Origin: JAUYQR01 sp031415015
GTDB lineage: Bacteria > Pseudomonadota > Alphaproteobacteria > Rhodobacterales > Rhodobacteraceae
Direction: 5' to 3'
DNA length: 64,000 nt
NCBI GenBank assembly: GCA_031415015.1
Contig: JANOQT010000052.1
Span: forward strand, 1-64,000
The position numbers and the translations under genes are program-made. Position 1 is the stretch's first letter. Each line of letters begins with the position of its first letter. Below, one piece after another: positions 51,872-60,526 of the stretch. The notes beneath the pieces were generated by a model that saw only the letters and a list, made by a program, of their open reading frames with translations, was not told where the DNA came from and ran no database searches.

Positions 51872-53109
51872 CAGCGATCAATCTCCCCGAACACCACGTC
51901 CATCGTGCCGATGATCGCGCTTACATCCGCCAGCTGGTGGCCCTTGCAGATGAAGTCGATGGCTTGCAGGTGCAAAAACCCCGGCGCCCTGATCTTGGCG
52001 CGGTAAGGTTTGTTCGACCCGTCCGCCACCAGATACACCCCGAACTCGCCCTTGGGCGCTTCAACCGCCGCATAAACCTCACCCGCAGGCACGTGGAACC
52101 CTTCGGTATAGAGCTTGAAGTGGTGGATCAACGCCTCCATCGAGGTCTTCATCTCACCGCGCTTCGGCGGGGTGATCTTGCCACGCGCCAGCACGTCACC
52201 CTTTTCCACTCGCAGCTTGGCGCAGGCCTGCCGGATAATCGACGTCGACTCCCGCATCTCTTGCATCCGGCACAGGTAGCGGTCAAAGCAGTCGCCATTG
52301 GTGCCGACGGGAATTTTGAAGTCGAACTCGTCGTAGCACTCATAGGGCTGCGCGCGGCGCAAATCCCAAGCGAGGCCAGACCCGCGCACCATCACGCCGG
52401 AAAAGCCCCAGTCCTGAATATCCTTCTCGCTCACCACGCCGATATCGACGTTGCGCTGCTTGAAGATACGGTTCTCGGTCAACAGCCCGTCGATATCATC
52501 CAGCATGCGCGGGAATTCCACCGCCCATTGGTCAATGTCTTCCACCAACTGATCCGGCAGGTCGACATGCACCCCACCGGGCCGGAAATACGCCGCATGC
52601 AACCGCGCACCGCTGGCGCGTTCATAGAACACCATCAGCTTTTCGCGCTCTTCAAAGCCCCACAAAGGCGGCGTCAACGCGCCCACGTCCATCGCTTGCG
52701 TGGTGACGTTCAGCAGGTGGCTCAGAATCCGGCCAATCTCGCAGAACAGCACCCGGATCAGGCTGGCGCGGCGCGGCACCGGTGTGCCGGTCAGGCGTTC
52801 AATCGCCAGACACCAGGCATGCTCCTGGTTCATCGGCGCCACATAATCCAGCCGGTCGAAATACGGCAAGTTCTGCAAATAGGTCCGCGATTCCATCAGC
52901 TTTTCAGTACCACGATGCAGCAGCCCGATATGCGGATCACACCGCTCCACAATCTCGCCGTCCAGCTCCAGCACCAGCCGCAACACCCCATGCGCCGCTG
53001 GGTGCTGCGGGCCAAAGTTGATGTTGAAGTTGCGGATGCGCTGCTCGCCGGTCTCAAAGTCCGTGGAGCCGTCGTCGTAGGTGTTCGCCCGGATATCGCC
53101 GTCCATCAT
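51871..53109 (-). CDS. nuoD: NADH-quinone oxidoreductase subunit D
   Basis: A 412-residue subunit that lines the quinone cavity with NuoB. GPQHPAAHGVLRLVLELDGE with the quinone-binding His, GLLHRGTEKLMESRTYLQNLPY, SGVMVRGSGLAWDLR and the C-terminal DVVFGEIDR are diagnostic; separate from nuoC as in alphaproteobacteria and mitochondria. Start ATG 53109 overlaps the 57-residue gene by four bases. Confidence 0.96.
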   Translation of the reverse strand: MMDGDIRANTYDDGSTDFETGEQRIRNFNINFGPQHPAAHGVLRLVLELDGEIVERCDPHIGLLHRGTEKLMESRTYLQNLPYFDRLDYVAPMNQEHAWCLAIERLTGTPVPRRASLIRVLFCEIGRILSHLLNVTTQAMDVGALTPPLWGFEEREKLMVFYERASGARLHAAYFRPGGVHVDLPDQLVEDIDQWAVEFPRMLDDIDGLLTENRIFKQRNVDIGVVSEKDIQDWGFSGVMVRGSGLAWDLRRAQPYECYDEFDFKIPVGTNGDCFDRYLCRMQEMRESTSIIRQACAKLRVEKGDVLARGKITPPKRGEMKTSMEALIHHFKLYTEGFHVPAGEVYAAVEAPKGEFGVYLVADGSNKPYRAKIRAPGFLHLQAIDFICKGHQLADVSAIIGTMDVVFGEIDR

Positions 53110-53279
53110 TTGCCTCCAAAGTTGGAGAAAGCAGGAATCCCAGAAGTGTTGAATTTCAAGGACTTTTTACCCGCTGTTGGAAAACAAATGGTTTTTTTTG
53201 AGAGGAGCAGAGCTCCAAGAAGAGTGCCAAAACCCGCAAACAGCGTTCCGATTTCAGAAAGAGGTTCCCACCACATCAT
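53106..53279 (-). CDS. 57-residue small protein between nuoC and nuoD
   Basis: ATG 53279 (second ATG at 53276) overlaps the nuoC stop, and its TGA at 53106-53108 overlaps the nuoD start (ATGATG), so four-base overlaps exist on both sides. The protein starts MMWWEPLSEIGTLFAGFG, has one hydrophobic stretch (IGTLFAGFGTLLGALLL), then a basic, polar tail (SKKTICFPTAGKKSLKFN) ending SNFGGK. Likely a single-pass membrane peptide. The DNA is visibly A+T-rich, with an A8 run, unlike nuoC and nuoD. No family known to me. Confidence 0.6.
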   Translation of the reverse strand: MMWWEPLSEIGTLFAGFGTLLGALLLSKKTICFPTAGKKSLKFNTSGIPAFSNFGGK

Positions 53280-53881
53280 TTCACCCCCGCCTTCTGATCA
53301 CCGGGAAGGATATATTCGGCCCCTTCCCACGGGCTCATGAAATCGAACTGCCGGTATTCCTGCACCAGACTGACCGGCTCATAGACCACCCGCTTCTGCG
53401 CCTCGTCATAGCGCACCTCGGTATAGCCCGTGGTCGGGAAATCCTTGCGCAGCGGATGCCCGCGGAAACCGTAATCCGTCAAAATCCGCCGCAGGTCCGG
53501 GTGGCCGCTGAACAGGATGCCGAACATGTCGAACACCTCGCGCTCGAACCAGTTCGCCGAGGGATGGATGCTGTGTATGGAAGGCACCATATCCTCGGCC
53601 CGCACCGCCACTTTCAGCCGGATGCGATGGTTCTGGTACATGCTGAGGAAATGATACACCACGTCGAACCGCGCCGCCCGTTCGGGGTGGTCAATCGCGG
53701 TGATATCCACCAGCGACGTGAACCGGCACGAGGCGTCATCCTTCAGGAACTCCACCAGCCCCTCAAGGTATTGCAACGCCACGGTCAGCGTCAGCTCGCC
53801 GTGCGTCACGTTACTGGCCAACACCGCATCGGGCCGCTTCAGCGCGATGATCGCTCCCAGCTCGGTCAGGGCTTCAGACAT
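53276..53881 (-). CDS. nuoC: NADH-quinone oxidoreductase subunit C
   Basis: A 201-residue peripheral subunit (30-kDa homologue). The signature ERFEREVFDMFGILFSGHPDL-type segment (here ANWFEREVFDMFGILF, then GHPDLRRILTDYGFRGHPLRKDFP) is complete. Not fused to nuoD. Nine bases follow nuoB; the small 57-residue gene begins in its stop. Confidence 0.96.
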   Translation of the reverse strand: MSEALTELGAIIALKRPDAVLASNVTHGELTLTVALQYLEGLVEFLKDDASCRFTSLVDITAIDHPERAARFDVVYHFLSMYQNHRIRLKVAVRAEDMVPSIHSIHPSANWFEREVFDMFGILFSGHPDLRRILTDYGFRGHPLRKDFPTTGYTEVRYDEAQKRVVYEPVSLVQEYRQFDFMSPWEGAEYILPGDQKAGVK

Positions 53882-53890
53882 GCGCGCTCC

Positions 53891-54424
53891 TCAACGGGTA
53901 ATGGTGCCGGTGCGGCGGATTTTCCGCTGCAACTGCAGGATGCCATACAACAGCGCCTCGGCGGTGGGCGGGCAGCCGGGCACGTAGATATCCACCGGCA
54001 CGATCCGGTCACAGCCACGCACCACGCTGTAGGAGTAGTGATAATACCCGCCGCCATTGGCGCATGACCCCATCGAGATCACATAGCGCGGCTCGGGCAT
54101 CTGGTCGTAAACCTTGCGCAACGCGGGGGCCATCTTGTTGGTCAGCGTCCCCGCCACGATCATCAGGTCCGACTGGCGCGGGCTGGCGCGGGGCGCAGTG
54201 CCAAAGCGTTCCAGATCATAACGCGGCATCGAGGTATGCATCATCTCCACCGCGCAACAGGCCAGACCAAAGGTCATCCAGTGCAAGGACCCGATGCGCG
54301 CCCAGTTGATGATGTCTTCGGTCGAGGTCAGCAAAAACCCCTTGTCCTGCAAATCGCGGTTCAAGGCCTGAACGGTGGTGTCATGGTCAGCACCGGCCGT
54401 ATTCGCACCTGCCATTACACCCAT
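53891..54424 (-). CDS. nuoB: NADH-quinone oxidoreductase subunit B
   Basis: A 177-residue subunit holding cluster N2, the electron donor to quinone. The ligands lie in FGLACCAVEMM (adjacent Cys pair), ISMGSCANGGGYYH and IYVPGCPPTAEALLYG. ATG 54424 is preceded by GAAGGGGTGAC; an internal ATG at 54415 is a less likely start. It is the first gene of the minus-strand run after the interruption by an opposite-strand gene, so a separate promoter upstream is expected. Confidence 0.96.
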   Translation of the reverse strand: MGVMAGANTAGADHDTTVQALNRDLQDKGFLLTSTEDIINWARIGSLHWMTFGLACCAVEMMHTSMPRYDLERFGTAPRASPRQSDLMIVAGTLTNKMAPALRKVYDQMPEPRYVISMGSCANGGGYYHYSYSVVRGCDRIVPVDIYVPGCPPTAEALLYGILQLQRKIRRTGTITR

Positions 54425-54830
54425 CCCAGTCACCCCTTCCAGCATTTCCTGCCATGACCACCCCTGGCAACGGCCAGTCCGGTCCTGCAATCCGACACAG
54501 TCGCGACCAATCGCCCAGCTTGCAGGGCCATGGCCCGGGCTGCAAGCGGCGCTAACCAGCTTGACGCTCAATACCTGCCACCCAAGGCAGGGTCAACCAA
54601 TGGCAATGCCGCAGACCCGGCATTTTCCGAAGGGCAGGACCGCGGACAACTGGTCAGCCATTGCGCCGGCACGGCTGTCAAACGTGCCAGCTGGCGGGGC
54701 TTCCCCGCAAACTTCCCTGACAAACGTCACTGCGTCCTTTGCCTGTGGCCTCATTCCGGGAACCCCATGGCATTTGATGCGTTGAACCGGGTGCCGCGCT
54801 GTGCGGCCCTTTCACCAAGGAACCTCTGTC
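54425..54830. other. 406-base gap between nuoB and the plus-strand HdeA-like gene
   Basis: No coding region supported. Open frames are present on the plus strand but show no recognisable motif and run into the neighbouring gene out of frame. The right end contains CAAGGAACC, the ribosome-binding region of the gene at 54831. Promoters for both divergent genes should be here; no convincing -35/-10 pair with correct spacing was found for nuoB. Confidence 0.4.
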
Positions 54831-55217
54831 ATGAACCATGCCATCAAACTGCTTGCCGCCACCGGCATCTTCGCCGCTTCTTTTGCCCCTGTCTTCGCTC
54901 AGACCGTCGTTGGCGACCCGATGACGACGAACTGCGCCGACTACGCCACGCTGGACGACGCCGGGAAAATGTCCATGGCGATGCAACTTGACGTCTACAC
55001 GGCCATGACGGACGAAGATAAGACCAAGGTCGAAGCGATGACCACGGAAGAGAAAACCGCCATGATCGCGGAGGCCCAGACCGCACGGGCGGCGATGAGC
55101 GAAGCGGATATGGCCGCTGCAACTGCCGCGGCAGAAGCCACGATGACCAAGATCACCACCAATTGCCAGGCGACCCCTGAAAAGACCGTCGTCGACGCAA
55201 TGGACGCCGCAATGTAA
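54831..55217 (+). CDS. Secreted Met/Ala-rich protein, possibly HdeA-like, inverted between nuoA and nuoB
   Basis: A 128-residue protein with a signal peptide (MNHAIKLLAATGIFAASFAPVFAQ). Two Cys frame the mature chain (TNCADYATLDDAGK; TTNCQATPEKTVVDAM). The CxxxPxxxVxDAM ending and the Cys spacing resemble HdeA/HdeB acid-stress chaperones as I recall them, but the middle is enlarged by a Met/Ala/Thr-rich helical part (DEDKTKVEAMTTEEKTAMIA; EADMAAATAAAEATM). It lies on the opposite strand to nuo, splitting nuoA from nuoB. Function uncertain. Confidence 0.65.
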   Translation: MNHAIKLLAATGIFAASFAPVFAQTVVGDPMTTNCADYATLDDAGKMSMAMQLDVYTAMTDEDKTKVEAMTTEEKTAMIAEAQTARAAMSEADMAAATAAAEATMTKITTNCQATPEKTVVDAMDAAM

Positions 55218-55238
55218 GATTTGCGCATAAAAAGCCTT

Positions 55239-55268
55239 GCCGTGCGCGTGGCGTTTCATGCGCGCGGC
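55239..55268. terminator. Hairpin between the HdeA-like gene and nuoA
   Basis: GCCGTGCGC (55239-55247) pairs with GCGCGCGGC (55260-55268), one G-T pair included, around a 12-base loop. It lies 22 bases after the HdeA-like stop, in the 151-base gap between the two converging genes. No T-tract follows, so termination is only possible, not proven. Confidence 0.35.
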
Positions 55269-55368
55269 ATATTTCAACCAGATATTGCCGATCACAAGTT
55301 TGCCTGATGCGTCCTGCACCAGGTCTGCCACACGCGGTCTGACGGTCTTTCGACCTATCGGTGCCCGG

Positions 55369-55734
55369 TCATTCCCATTCCAGCGCGCCCTTCTTCCACT
55401 CATAGGCAAAGCCCACGGTCAGCACTGCAAGAAACACCATCATCGACCAGAAGGCCGCCATGCTGATCTCGCCAAAGGCAACCGCCCAGGGGAACAGGAA
55501 CGCCACCTCAAGGTCAAAGATGATGAACAGGATCGACACAAGGTAAAACCGCACGTCGAACTTCATGCGCGCATCATCAAAGGCGTTGAATCCGCACTCA
55601 TAGGCCGAGACCTTTTCGGGGTCGGGATTGCGCACTGCCAGCACGGCAGCGGCAAGGATCAGGACAAGGCCCAGACCCACCGCAATGGCGAGAAGGACAA
55701 GTATGGGAAGATACTCTCGGAGAAGCAGGTCCAC
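55369..55734 (-). CDS. nuoA: NADH-quinone oxidoreductase subunit A
   Basis: A 121-residue three-helix membrane subunit. YECGFNAFDDARMKFDVRFY with the quinone-site loop Cys and Asp, and FIIFDLEVAFLFPWAV, are diagnostic. The start is GTG 55734 (GGAG six bases upstream), giving the standard length and N-terminus (DLLLREYLPILVLLAIAV). Separated from nuoB by about 0.94 kb containing an inverted gene, so nuoA could be transcribed as its own unit, or read through. Confidence 0.95.
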   Translation of the reverse strand: MDLLLREYLPILVLLAIAVGLGLVLILAAAVLAVRNPDPEKVSAYECGFNAFDDARMKFDVRFYLVSILFIIFDLEVAFLFPWAVAFGEISMAAFWSMMVFLAVLTVGFAYEWKKGALEWE

Positions 55735-55803
55735 GAGGGGCTCCTTGTTGCTGGCTATACGCGAGCTTGCGGGCACTTGGCGGCCCGCTTGATCTCTGTC
55801 GCC

Positions 55804-55832
55804 CGTTTACGCTGCCCCCCGCGCGGGGTCAA
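55804..55832 (-). promoter_or_regulatory. Probable nuoA promoter
   Basis: On the minus strand TTGACC (55832-55827) and TAAACG (55809-55804) are spaced by exactly 17 bases. Transcription would begin about 55797, leaving a leader of about 63 bases before the GTG at 55734. The spacer contains the GC palindrome CCGCGCGG. The rest of the gap 55735-56056 shows no other recognised element. Confidence 0.45.
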
Positions 55833-56056
55833 CCGAAGGCAGGGTTAAATACACCCGCAAGCGTCTGCGGCATATGGCCGGGCGGCAGCGGCTTTTCCCT
55901 TGCATGGCGGCAGGTTGCTGACCGCTCCGTTCTGAAGGACAAATTTTTCTGCGCTGCAGGAAACCGCGCCCGCCGCAGCCAGTGGCGTTTCCCTACCTTG
56001 ACCGGCTGGCGCAGGCGGCCTTACCTCGCGCCAACAGTCCCCGAAGGGCCCCGCCG

Positions 56057-56473
56057 ATGCGCATGCTGACCGCCACCCTGACCCTGATCACCGCCGCCCT
56101 GCCCATTGCCGCGCTGGCCCAATCGGTCGACCTTGCCGCCATCGAGGCGCGCATCACTGAACTGGAACAGGGCTACGGACTTGTCCTGTCCGATATCAGC
56201 TGCGACGCGCCAACGATCCCGGCGCATCAGATCCTGTGCGACGCCGGCGAAGGACCGAACCCGCTGCTCTGGCGTATGGGGCGGCTGGATGATCTGGCCT
56301 GGGTCTATGCGGTGGAAAACGCCACAGGCCAGCTGGTTGACATCATCGATCCGCCGCGAGATGCGGATTTCATCAGCCGCCGCAATGCTTGCACCGACGC
56401 GACCTGCCTTGCCGCTCTGCTGATCCAGCACACCAATGACAGCCTCGGCGGCACCTCGCCCTACCCGCAGTGA
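56057..56473 (+). CDS. Small secreted protein, possibly LprI-like
   Basis: A 138-residue protein with a signal peptide (MRMLTATLTLITAALPIAALAQ) and AAGGG ahead of the ATG. Four Cys: ISCDAPT, ILCDAGEG, NACTDATC. The last segment, SRRNACTDATCLAALLIQHTNDSL, resembles the RxxCxxxxCLxxxY/H motif of LprI/DUF1311-type lysozyme-inhibitor relatives, but it is short evidence. Divergent from nuoA. The stop is followed directly by the dispersed hairpin repeat. Confidence 0.65.
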   Translation: MRMLTATLTLITAALPIAALAQSVDLAAIEARITELEQGYGLVLSDISCDAPTIPAHQILCDAGEGPNPLLWRMGRLDDLAWVYAVENATGQLVDIIDPPRDADFISRRNACTDATCLAALLIQHTNDSLGGTSPYPQ

Positions 56474-56689
56474 AGCGGAGCGGCGTTCCGCCGCAAGCCT
56501 TTGTCTCGCCGACCGGGCAAGCCCGGATCGGTTCGGAGGAAGGTGAGTATTTGGGAAAAGAGCAAACCGGCATGGCTTGCCTTTTTTCCAAATACTCCCG
56601 TGCGGAGCATCCGCCGCGCGCTTGCGCGGCGTACTCAAAGCCGTGCTGGGCTGCGCCTTCGCAGCGCGGCTCCGCAAGATCAGCGCCGG
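56474..56689. repeat. Repeat-rich intergenic spacer
   Basis: The spacer is built of dispersed elements: the hairpin repeat with core GCGGCGTTCCGCCGC (56476-56496, identical to 20136-20156); a 22-base repeat from GAGTATTTGGG to GAGCAAA (56545-56566, identical to 13403-13424); and an inverted partner TTTTTTCCAAATACTCCC at about 56582-56599, so the two TATTTGG arms can pair into a large hairpin around GCCGGCATGGCTTGC-like loop sequence. It lies between two converging genes and probably terminates or stabilises both transcripts. Confidence 0.6.
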
Positions 56690-57496
56690 TCAGGAATTCA
56701 GGCTGAGGGCAGAGAAGGCGTAGGCATCACCCTCTTTCAAAATAAGGCCGATTCCCGGATATGGCAGATGCGCGCCGGCCACGATGAACCCCTGCTCCAC
56801 CGCCCGCGCCATCAGCGCCATCCGCGTGGCCCGCGCCTGCGCCTGATCGTCATCGAACCCCCAGGTCACCTCGGGCCGCGCGAACTGTACGCCTGCGTGA
56901 TGCACGAGGTCGCCCCAGATCAGCAGCCGCCCGTCCACCAGATACGCCATATGTCCCGGCGAATGGCCCGGCGCATTGATCGCCACCACGCCCCGCATCG
57001 GGCCGTCCCCCTGTTCCAGCGGCATCAGCCGCGCCAGCAGCGGGGCCATCCGCAGCTCGGCCCGGAACGCGGCCAGTTCTTCGCCCGCCACGAACACACG
57101 GGTTGAATTCGGAAACGCCAGCCCGCCAACGCCGTCCACAAGCCCGCTCAGGTGATCGACATGGGTATGGGTCAACGCCACCACCGTCACGTCCTGCGCC
57201 GAGACGCCCGCCTCCTGCATCGCTTCGCCCAACCGCCCCAGTACCGGATGCCAGGCATCCGCAGCACCGGCGTCAATCATCAGGCAGCCCTCCGGTCCTT
57301 TGACCATGAAGGCCCGCACCGGTAGCCGTAGCCTGCCGCCAACCAGATCGGCACCGGCAAGATCGCCCAGCGCCTGCCCATCCACCCCTCGCAGATGGGT
57401 CAAAGGCATCGCTGTCTCGCCATCCGACAGCGCGATCACCGTCAGATCACCCAGTTCCACCTCGGCCGACAGAGGCCCCATCCGCACGATCCGCAT
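56690..57496 (-). CDS. Metallo-beta-lactamase-fold hydrolase
   Basis: A 268-residue MBL-fold protein. The metal motif THTHVDHLSG (HxHxDH) lies at ~110-119, NAPGHSPGHMAYLVDG gives the next His, and IWGDLVHH the bridging Asp. It resembles the AHL-lactonase/glyoxalase II-like group, but substrate cannot be told. ATG 57496 overlaps the nuclease stop (TGATG), so it is translated as last gene of the unit gph-MFS-DegT-nuclease-MBL. Confidence 0.85.
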   Translation of the reverse strand: MRIVRMGPLSAEVELGDLTVIALSDGETAMPLTHLRGVDGQALGDLAGADLVGGRLRLPVRAFMVKGPEGCLMIDAGAADAWHPVLGRLGEAMQEAGVSAQDVTVVALTHTHVDHLSGLVDGVGGLAFPNSTRVFVAGEELAAFRAELRMAPLLARLMPLEQGDGPMRGVVAINAPGHSPGHMAYLVDGRLLIWGDLVHHAGVQFARPEVTWGFDDDQAQARATRMALMARAVEQGFIVAGAHLPYPGIGLILKEGDAYAFSALSLNS

Positions 57497-57960
57497 CAGC
57501 ACCAACTCCCGCGCAAGCCGCCGCCATAGGTGCGCGCATGGCCCGTCCTGACCATCCGTCGCGCCACATCCTGTCCGTCCAGCGTCAGCCGCACCAGCGC
57601 GCGGCCCCACTGGTCCGTGCCGTCCCGCATGAGTTCGATCCGATCGGCCTTCTGGATCAGCGTCCGCAAGGCCCAGGTCGCCTTTTCCGCCGCCACCAGT
57701 TCGGCCAGGCATTTCGGAGCGTATTTCTCGGGCGTGTCAAAGCCCGACAGCCGCGCGCTTTGCATCCCGTCCCCGGGGCACATAAGTGTGACCGTGTCGC
57801 CGTCGATGACTCGCAAGATGCGGCAAGGCCCCTCGGCGCTTTGCACCGTCTTAAGCACAGCATTGGTCAGGTCAGCCAGCGACGGCACTACCACCAACCC
57901 CAACACAGCAACGGCGATCACGGCCCGCAGATAGAACCGGGGGTCTACCAGCCGCCACAT
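57496..57960 (-). CDS. Thermonuclease (SNase)-family protein, membrane-anchored or secreted
   Basis: A 154-residue protein. One N-terminal hydrophobic helix (AVIAVAVLGLVVVPSLA) is a signal or anchor. The staphylococcal-nuclease OB fold follows: ILRVIDGDTVTLMCPGD (metal-binding Asp), RLSGFDTPEKYAPKC (Asp), DQWGRALVRLTLDGQDVARRMV. The catalytic Arg/Glu positions cannot be placed with certainty. ATG 57960 is chosen since the helix follows closely; an upstream frame overlaps the DegT gene. Cleaves nucleic acid outside the cytoplasm if active. Confidence 0.8.
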   Translation of the reverse strand: MWRLVDPRFYLRAVIAVAVLGLVVVPSLADLTNAVLKTVQSAEGPCRILRVIDGDTVTLMCPGDGMQSARLSGFDTPEKYAPKCLAELVAAEKATWALRTLIQKADRIELMRDGTDQWGRALVRLTLDGQDVARRMVRTGHARTYGGGLRGSWC

Positions 57961-58012
57961 CAGGCGGGTTACACCACCGGGTGGCCGGGCAGGGCCGAAC
58001 AGCGCCACCGGA

Positions 58013-59245
58013 TCAGTCCGCTGCCGGGGCGGCGACGGCTGCCACCACCTCGGCCCGCGCCGCATTGGTCACCTCTTCGCCGATGATCCGGGCGATCACT
58101 GCCACATCCTGCTCAGAAAAGGTCAGCGGCAGCCGCATGTCGATCAACCCGGCCAACACCCGGTCGGTCTGCGGCAAGGGTTCGGGGCTGGCATAGCGCC
58201 AATGCGCGTAGCGGCTGGTAAAGGCCACCGGGTCCTCTGCACCGAACCACTTAAGCTCCACCCCACGCGCCGCCGAACGGGCCACGAACCCCGCCACCCG
58301 CGCAGCTTCCCACCCCGGCAGCAGGAACTGGAACGATGACCCCATGTAATCCTCCCACTCCGGCCGCGCGATCAGCCGCAGGCCGGGGGTGTCGGCCAAC
58401 CCCGCCTCCATCGCCCGGTACAACACCCGCCACCGTTCCCGCCGGTCCGCCAGCATCGCGATCTGCGGCCGCAGCACCGCCGCCCGCAGATTGTCCATCC
58501 GGCTGGAGATGTTGGGAATATCCAGCCGCAGGCGTTCAAACACCTCCAGCGCCGGGGCCGCGCGGTGGCGGGCGTACAACATATATGACCCCGATAACAG
58601 CACCGCCCGCGCCGCCAGATCAGCGTCATCCGTCACCAGAAACCCGCCCTCGCCGGAATTCATGTGCTTGTAGGTCTGCGTCGAATAGCACCCGATGGCC
58701 CCGTGCCGCCCCGAGGCAACACCACGCCAGACAGCCCCCATTGTATGAGCGCAATCTTCCACCACCCGCAGGCCCAGCCGGTCACACAGCGCCATCGTCG
58801 CGTCCATGTCGCCGATATGTCCGCGCATATGGCTCAGCAACAGCACCCTGGCACCGCTGGCCCTGGCCTGCACCTCCAGATGCGCCAGATCAATGGTCAG
58901 GTCTTCGGCCACTTCGACGAACACCGGCCGCGCGCCCAGACTGGCAATCGCCCCCGGCACCGGCGCAAGGGTAAAGGCGTTCGACAAAACCGGATCGCCC
59001 GCCTGCACCTGCAAGGCGCGCAGCGCGGTCGCCATTGCCGCCCCGCCAGAGGCCAAAGCCACACAGTACCGCGCACCCACGAACGCCGCGAACTCCTCTT
59101 CCAGCAACGCTGCTTCCGCCACCTCACCCGGGGCAGTGTTATAACGGTGCAACCGCCCGTGCCGCAGCACGTTCAGGGCCGCCGCAATCCCCGCCTCCGG
59201 GATCGGTTCCTGCTGAGTGAAACTTCCGTTGAACCGTTCGACCAT
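58013..59245 (-). CDS. DegT/DnrJ/EryC1-family PLP aminotransferase
   Basis: A 410-residue enzyme of the sugar-aminotransferase family. GARYCVALASGGAAMATALRAL (phosphate-binding region), VVEDCAHTMGAVW (Asp and His contacts) and the PLP lysine in YSTQTYKHMNSGEGG are visible. No other nucleotide-sugar gene is near, so its substrate is open. ATG 59245 shares a base with the MFS stop (TGATG); a GTG at 59248 is an alternative. It is followed after 52 bases by the nuclease gene. Confidence 0.87.
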   Translation of the reverse strand: MVERFNGSFTQQEPIPEAGIAAALNVLRHGRLHRYNTAPGEVAEAALLEEEFAAFVGARYCVALASGGAAMATALRALQVQAGDPVLSNAFTLAPVPGAIASLGARPVFVEVAEDLTIDLAHLEVQARASGARVLLLSHMRGHIGDMDATMALCDRLGLRVVEDCAHTMGAVWRGVASGRHGAIGCYSTQTYKHMNSGEGGFLVTDDADLAARAVLLSGSYMLYARHRAAPALEVFERLRLDIPNISSRMDNLRAAVLRPQIAMLADRRERWRVLYRAMEAGLADTPGLRLIARPEWEDYMGSSFQFLLPGWEAARVAGFVARSAARGVELKWFGAEDPVAFTSRYAHWRYASPEPLPQTDRVLAGLIDMRLPLTFSEQDVAVIARIIGEEVTNAARAEVVAAVAAPAAD

Positions 59246-60477
59246 CACTTTGCCTCCTGCCGCCGGGTCGTCACAAGGAATAGCCCCACCGCCACCACCA
59301 GCACCGCTGCCGATACGAAATAGGCCACATCGGGCGACCGGAACTCCACATCAGGCTGCATGAAATGCCCGAAGATCTGCGAAAACACCACCGTGCCAAA
59401 CAGCATCGCGACGTTCATGATCGCCGAGATGCCGCCCTGCAACTCGCCCTGCGCATCCTCCGGCACCTCTTTCGACATCATCGCCACCAGCATCGGATGC
59501 ACGAACCCCTCAGGCCCGTGCACCACCATCAGCACCAGCACTACCGCCAGCGATCCTGCCAGCCCGTACCCTGCCGCCACCACCGCCGCAACGCACAGGC
59601 CCACCAGACAGACCCGCCACTCGCCAAACCGCGCCACCGCGGGGCCAGTGCCAAGCCCTTGAAACAACGCCATGATCAACCCAAACGCCGCCAGCGACAG
59701 ACCCACCGTCGCCTCTGACCAGCCGAACTTGGCCATACCCCAGAACGGCCAGATAGCCGGATAAACCGCCGTGGCGAAGAAATAGACGAACAGCACACCG
59801 CACAGCGGCAGCACCTGACCATAGTGCCGGAACACCCGGAAGGCCCCGAACGGATTGGCGCGGCCCCACTGGAAGGTGCGGCGCTTTTCCGGCGGCAGCG
59901 TCTCGGGCAGAACGAACCAGCCGTAGATCAGATTCAGCAGCGATATCCCGGCCGCCACAAAGAACGGCACGCGCGGCCCCAACTCTCCCAACAGCCCGCC
60001 GATGGCCGGGCCCAGGATGAACCCCACCCCGAACGCCGCCCCCACCAGTCCGAAGGCCTTCGCGCGGTCCTCTGGCGCGGTCACGTCGGCGATATAGGCA
60101 TTGGCGATCACATAGGACGACCCGCAGATCCCGGCGATCACCCGCCCCACGAACAGCCAGAACAGGGTCGGTGCCAGCGCCGAAAACAGATAATCCGCCC
60201 CCAGCCCGAAGATCGCCAGCAACAGCAAGGGCCGCCGCCCGAACCGGTCGCTCAGGTTGCCGGCCAGCGGGCTGAACGCAAACTGCGCGATGGAAAAGGC
60301 CGCAAACATCCAGCCGCCGACATAGGCCGCATCGGCCAGTGTCATCCCGCCCACTTCGGTGATCAGGGCAGGCAACACCGGCATGATCAGGCCAAAACCG
60401 ACCATGTCCAGAAAGACCGTGATCAGAACAAAGGTCACCGCGTGGCGGGAAACGGTCGGAGCAGGTGTTTCAGTCAT
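59245..60477 (-). CDS. MFS transporter, tetracycline-exporter (TCR/Tet)-type
   Basis: A 410-residue, 12-helix transporter. Motif A GNLSDRFGRRPLLLL between helices 2 and 3, GRVIAGICGSSYVIANAYIADVT and VGAAFGVGFILGPAIGG (motif C) place it with the TetA-like drug:H+ antiporters. Many chromosomal members do not confer tetracycline resistance, so the substrate is uncertain; linked with DegT aminotransferase, an amino-sugar-containing compound could be exported (inference). Confidence 0.87.
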   Translation of the reverse strand: MTETPAPTVSRHAVTFVLITVFLDMVGFGLIMPVLPALITEVGGMTLADAAYVGGWMFAAFSIAQFAFSPLAGNLSDRFGRRPLLLLAIFGLGADYLFSALAPTLFWLFVGRVIAGICGSSYVIANAYIADVTAPEDRAKAFGLVGAAFGVGFILGPAIGGLLGELGPRVPFFVAAGISLLNLIYGWFVLPETLPPEKRRTFQWGRANPFGAFRVFRHYGQVLPLCGVLFVYFFATAVYPAIWPFWGMAKFGWSEATVGLSLAAFGLIMALFQGLGTGPAVARFGEWRVCLVGLCVAAVVAAGYGLAGSLAVVLVLMVVHGPEGFVHPMLVAMMSKEVPEDAQGELQGGISAIMNVAMLFGTVVFSQIFGHFMQPDVEFRSPDVAYFVSAAVLVVAVGLFLVTTRRQEAK

Positions 60478-60526
60478 TTGCGCGGACCCTAAGCAGCCCC
60501 CATCACAGAGTCAAACCGCCCCCGGA

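Noticed and set aside
54678..55409. 243-codon minus-strand frame between nuoA and nuoB
   Set aside because: It would restore a minus-strand gene here, but the plus-strand frame has a clear signal peptide and Cys pattern while this one is His/Gly/Arg-rich and motif-free.
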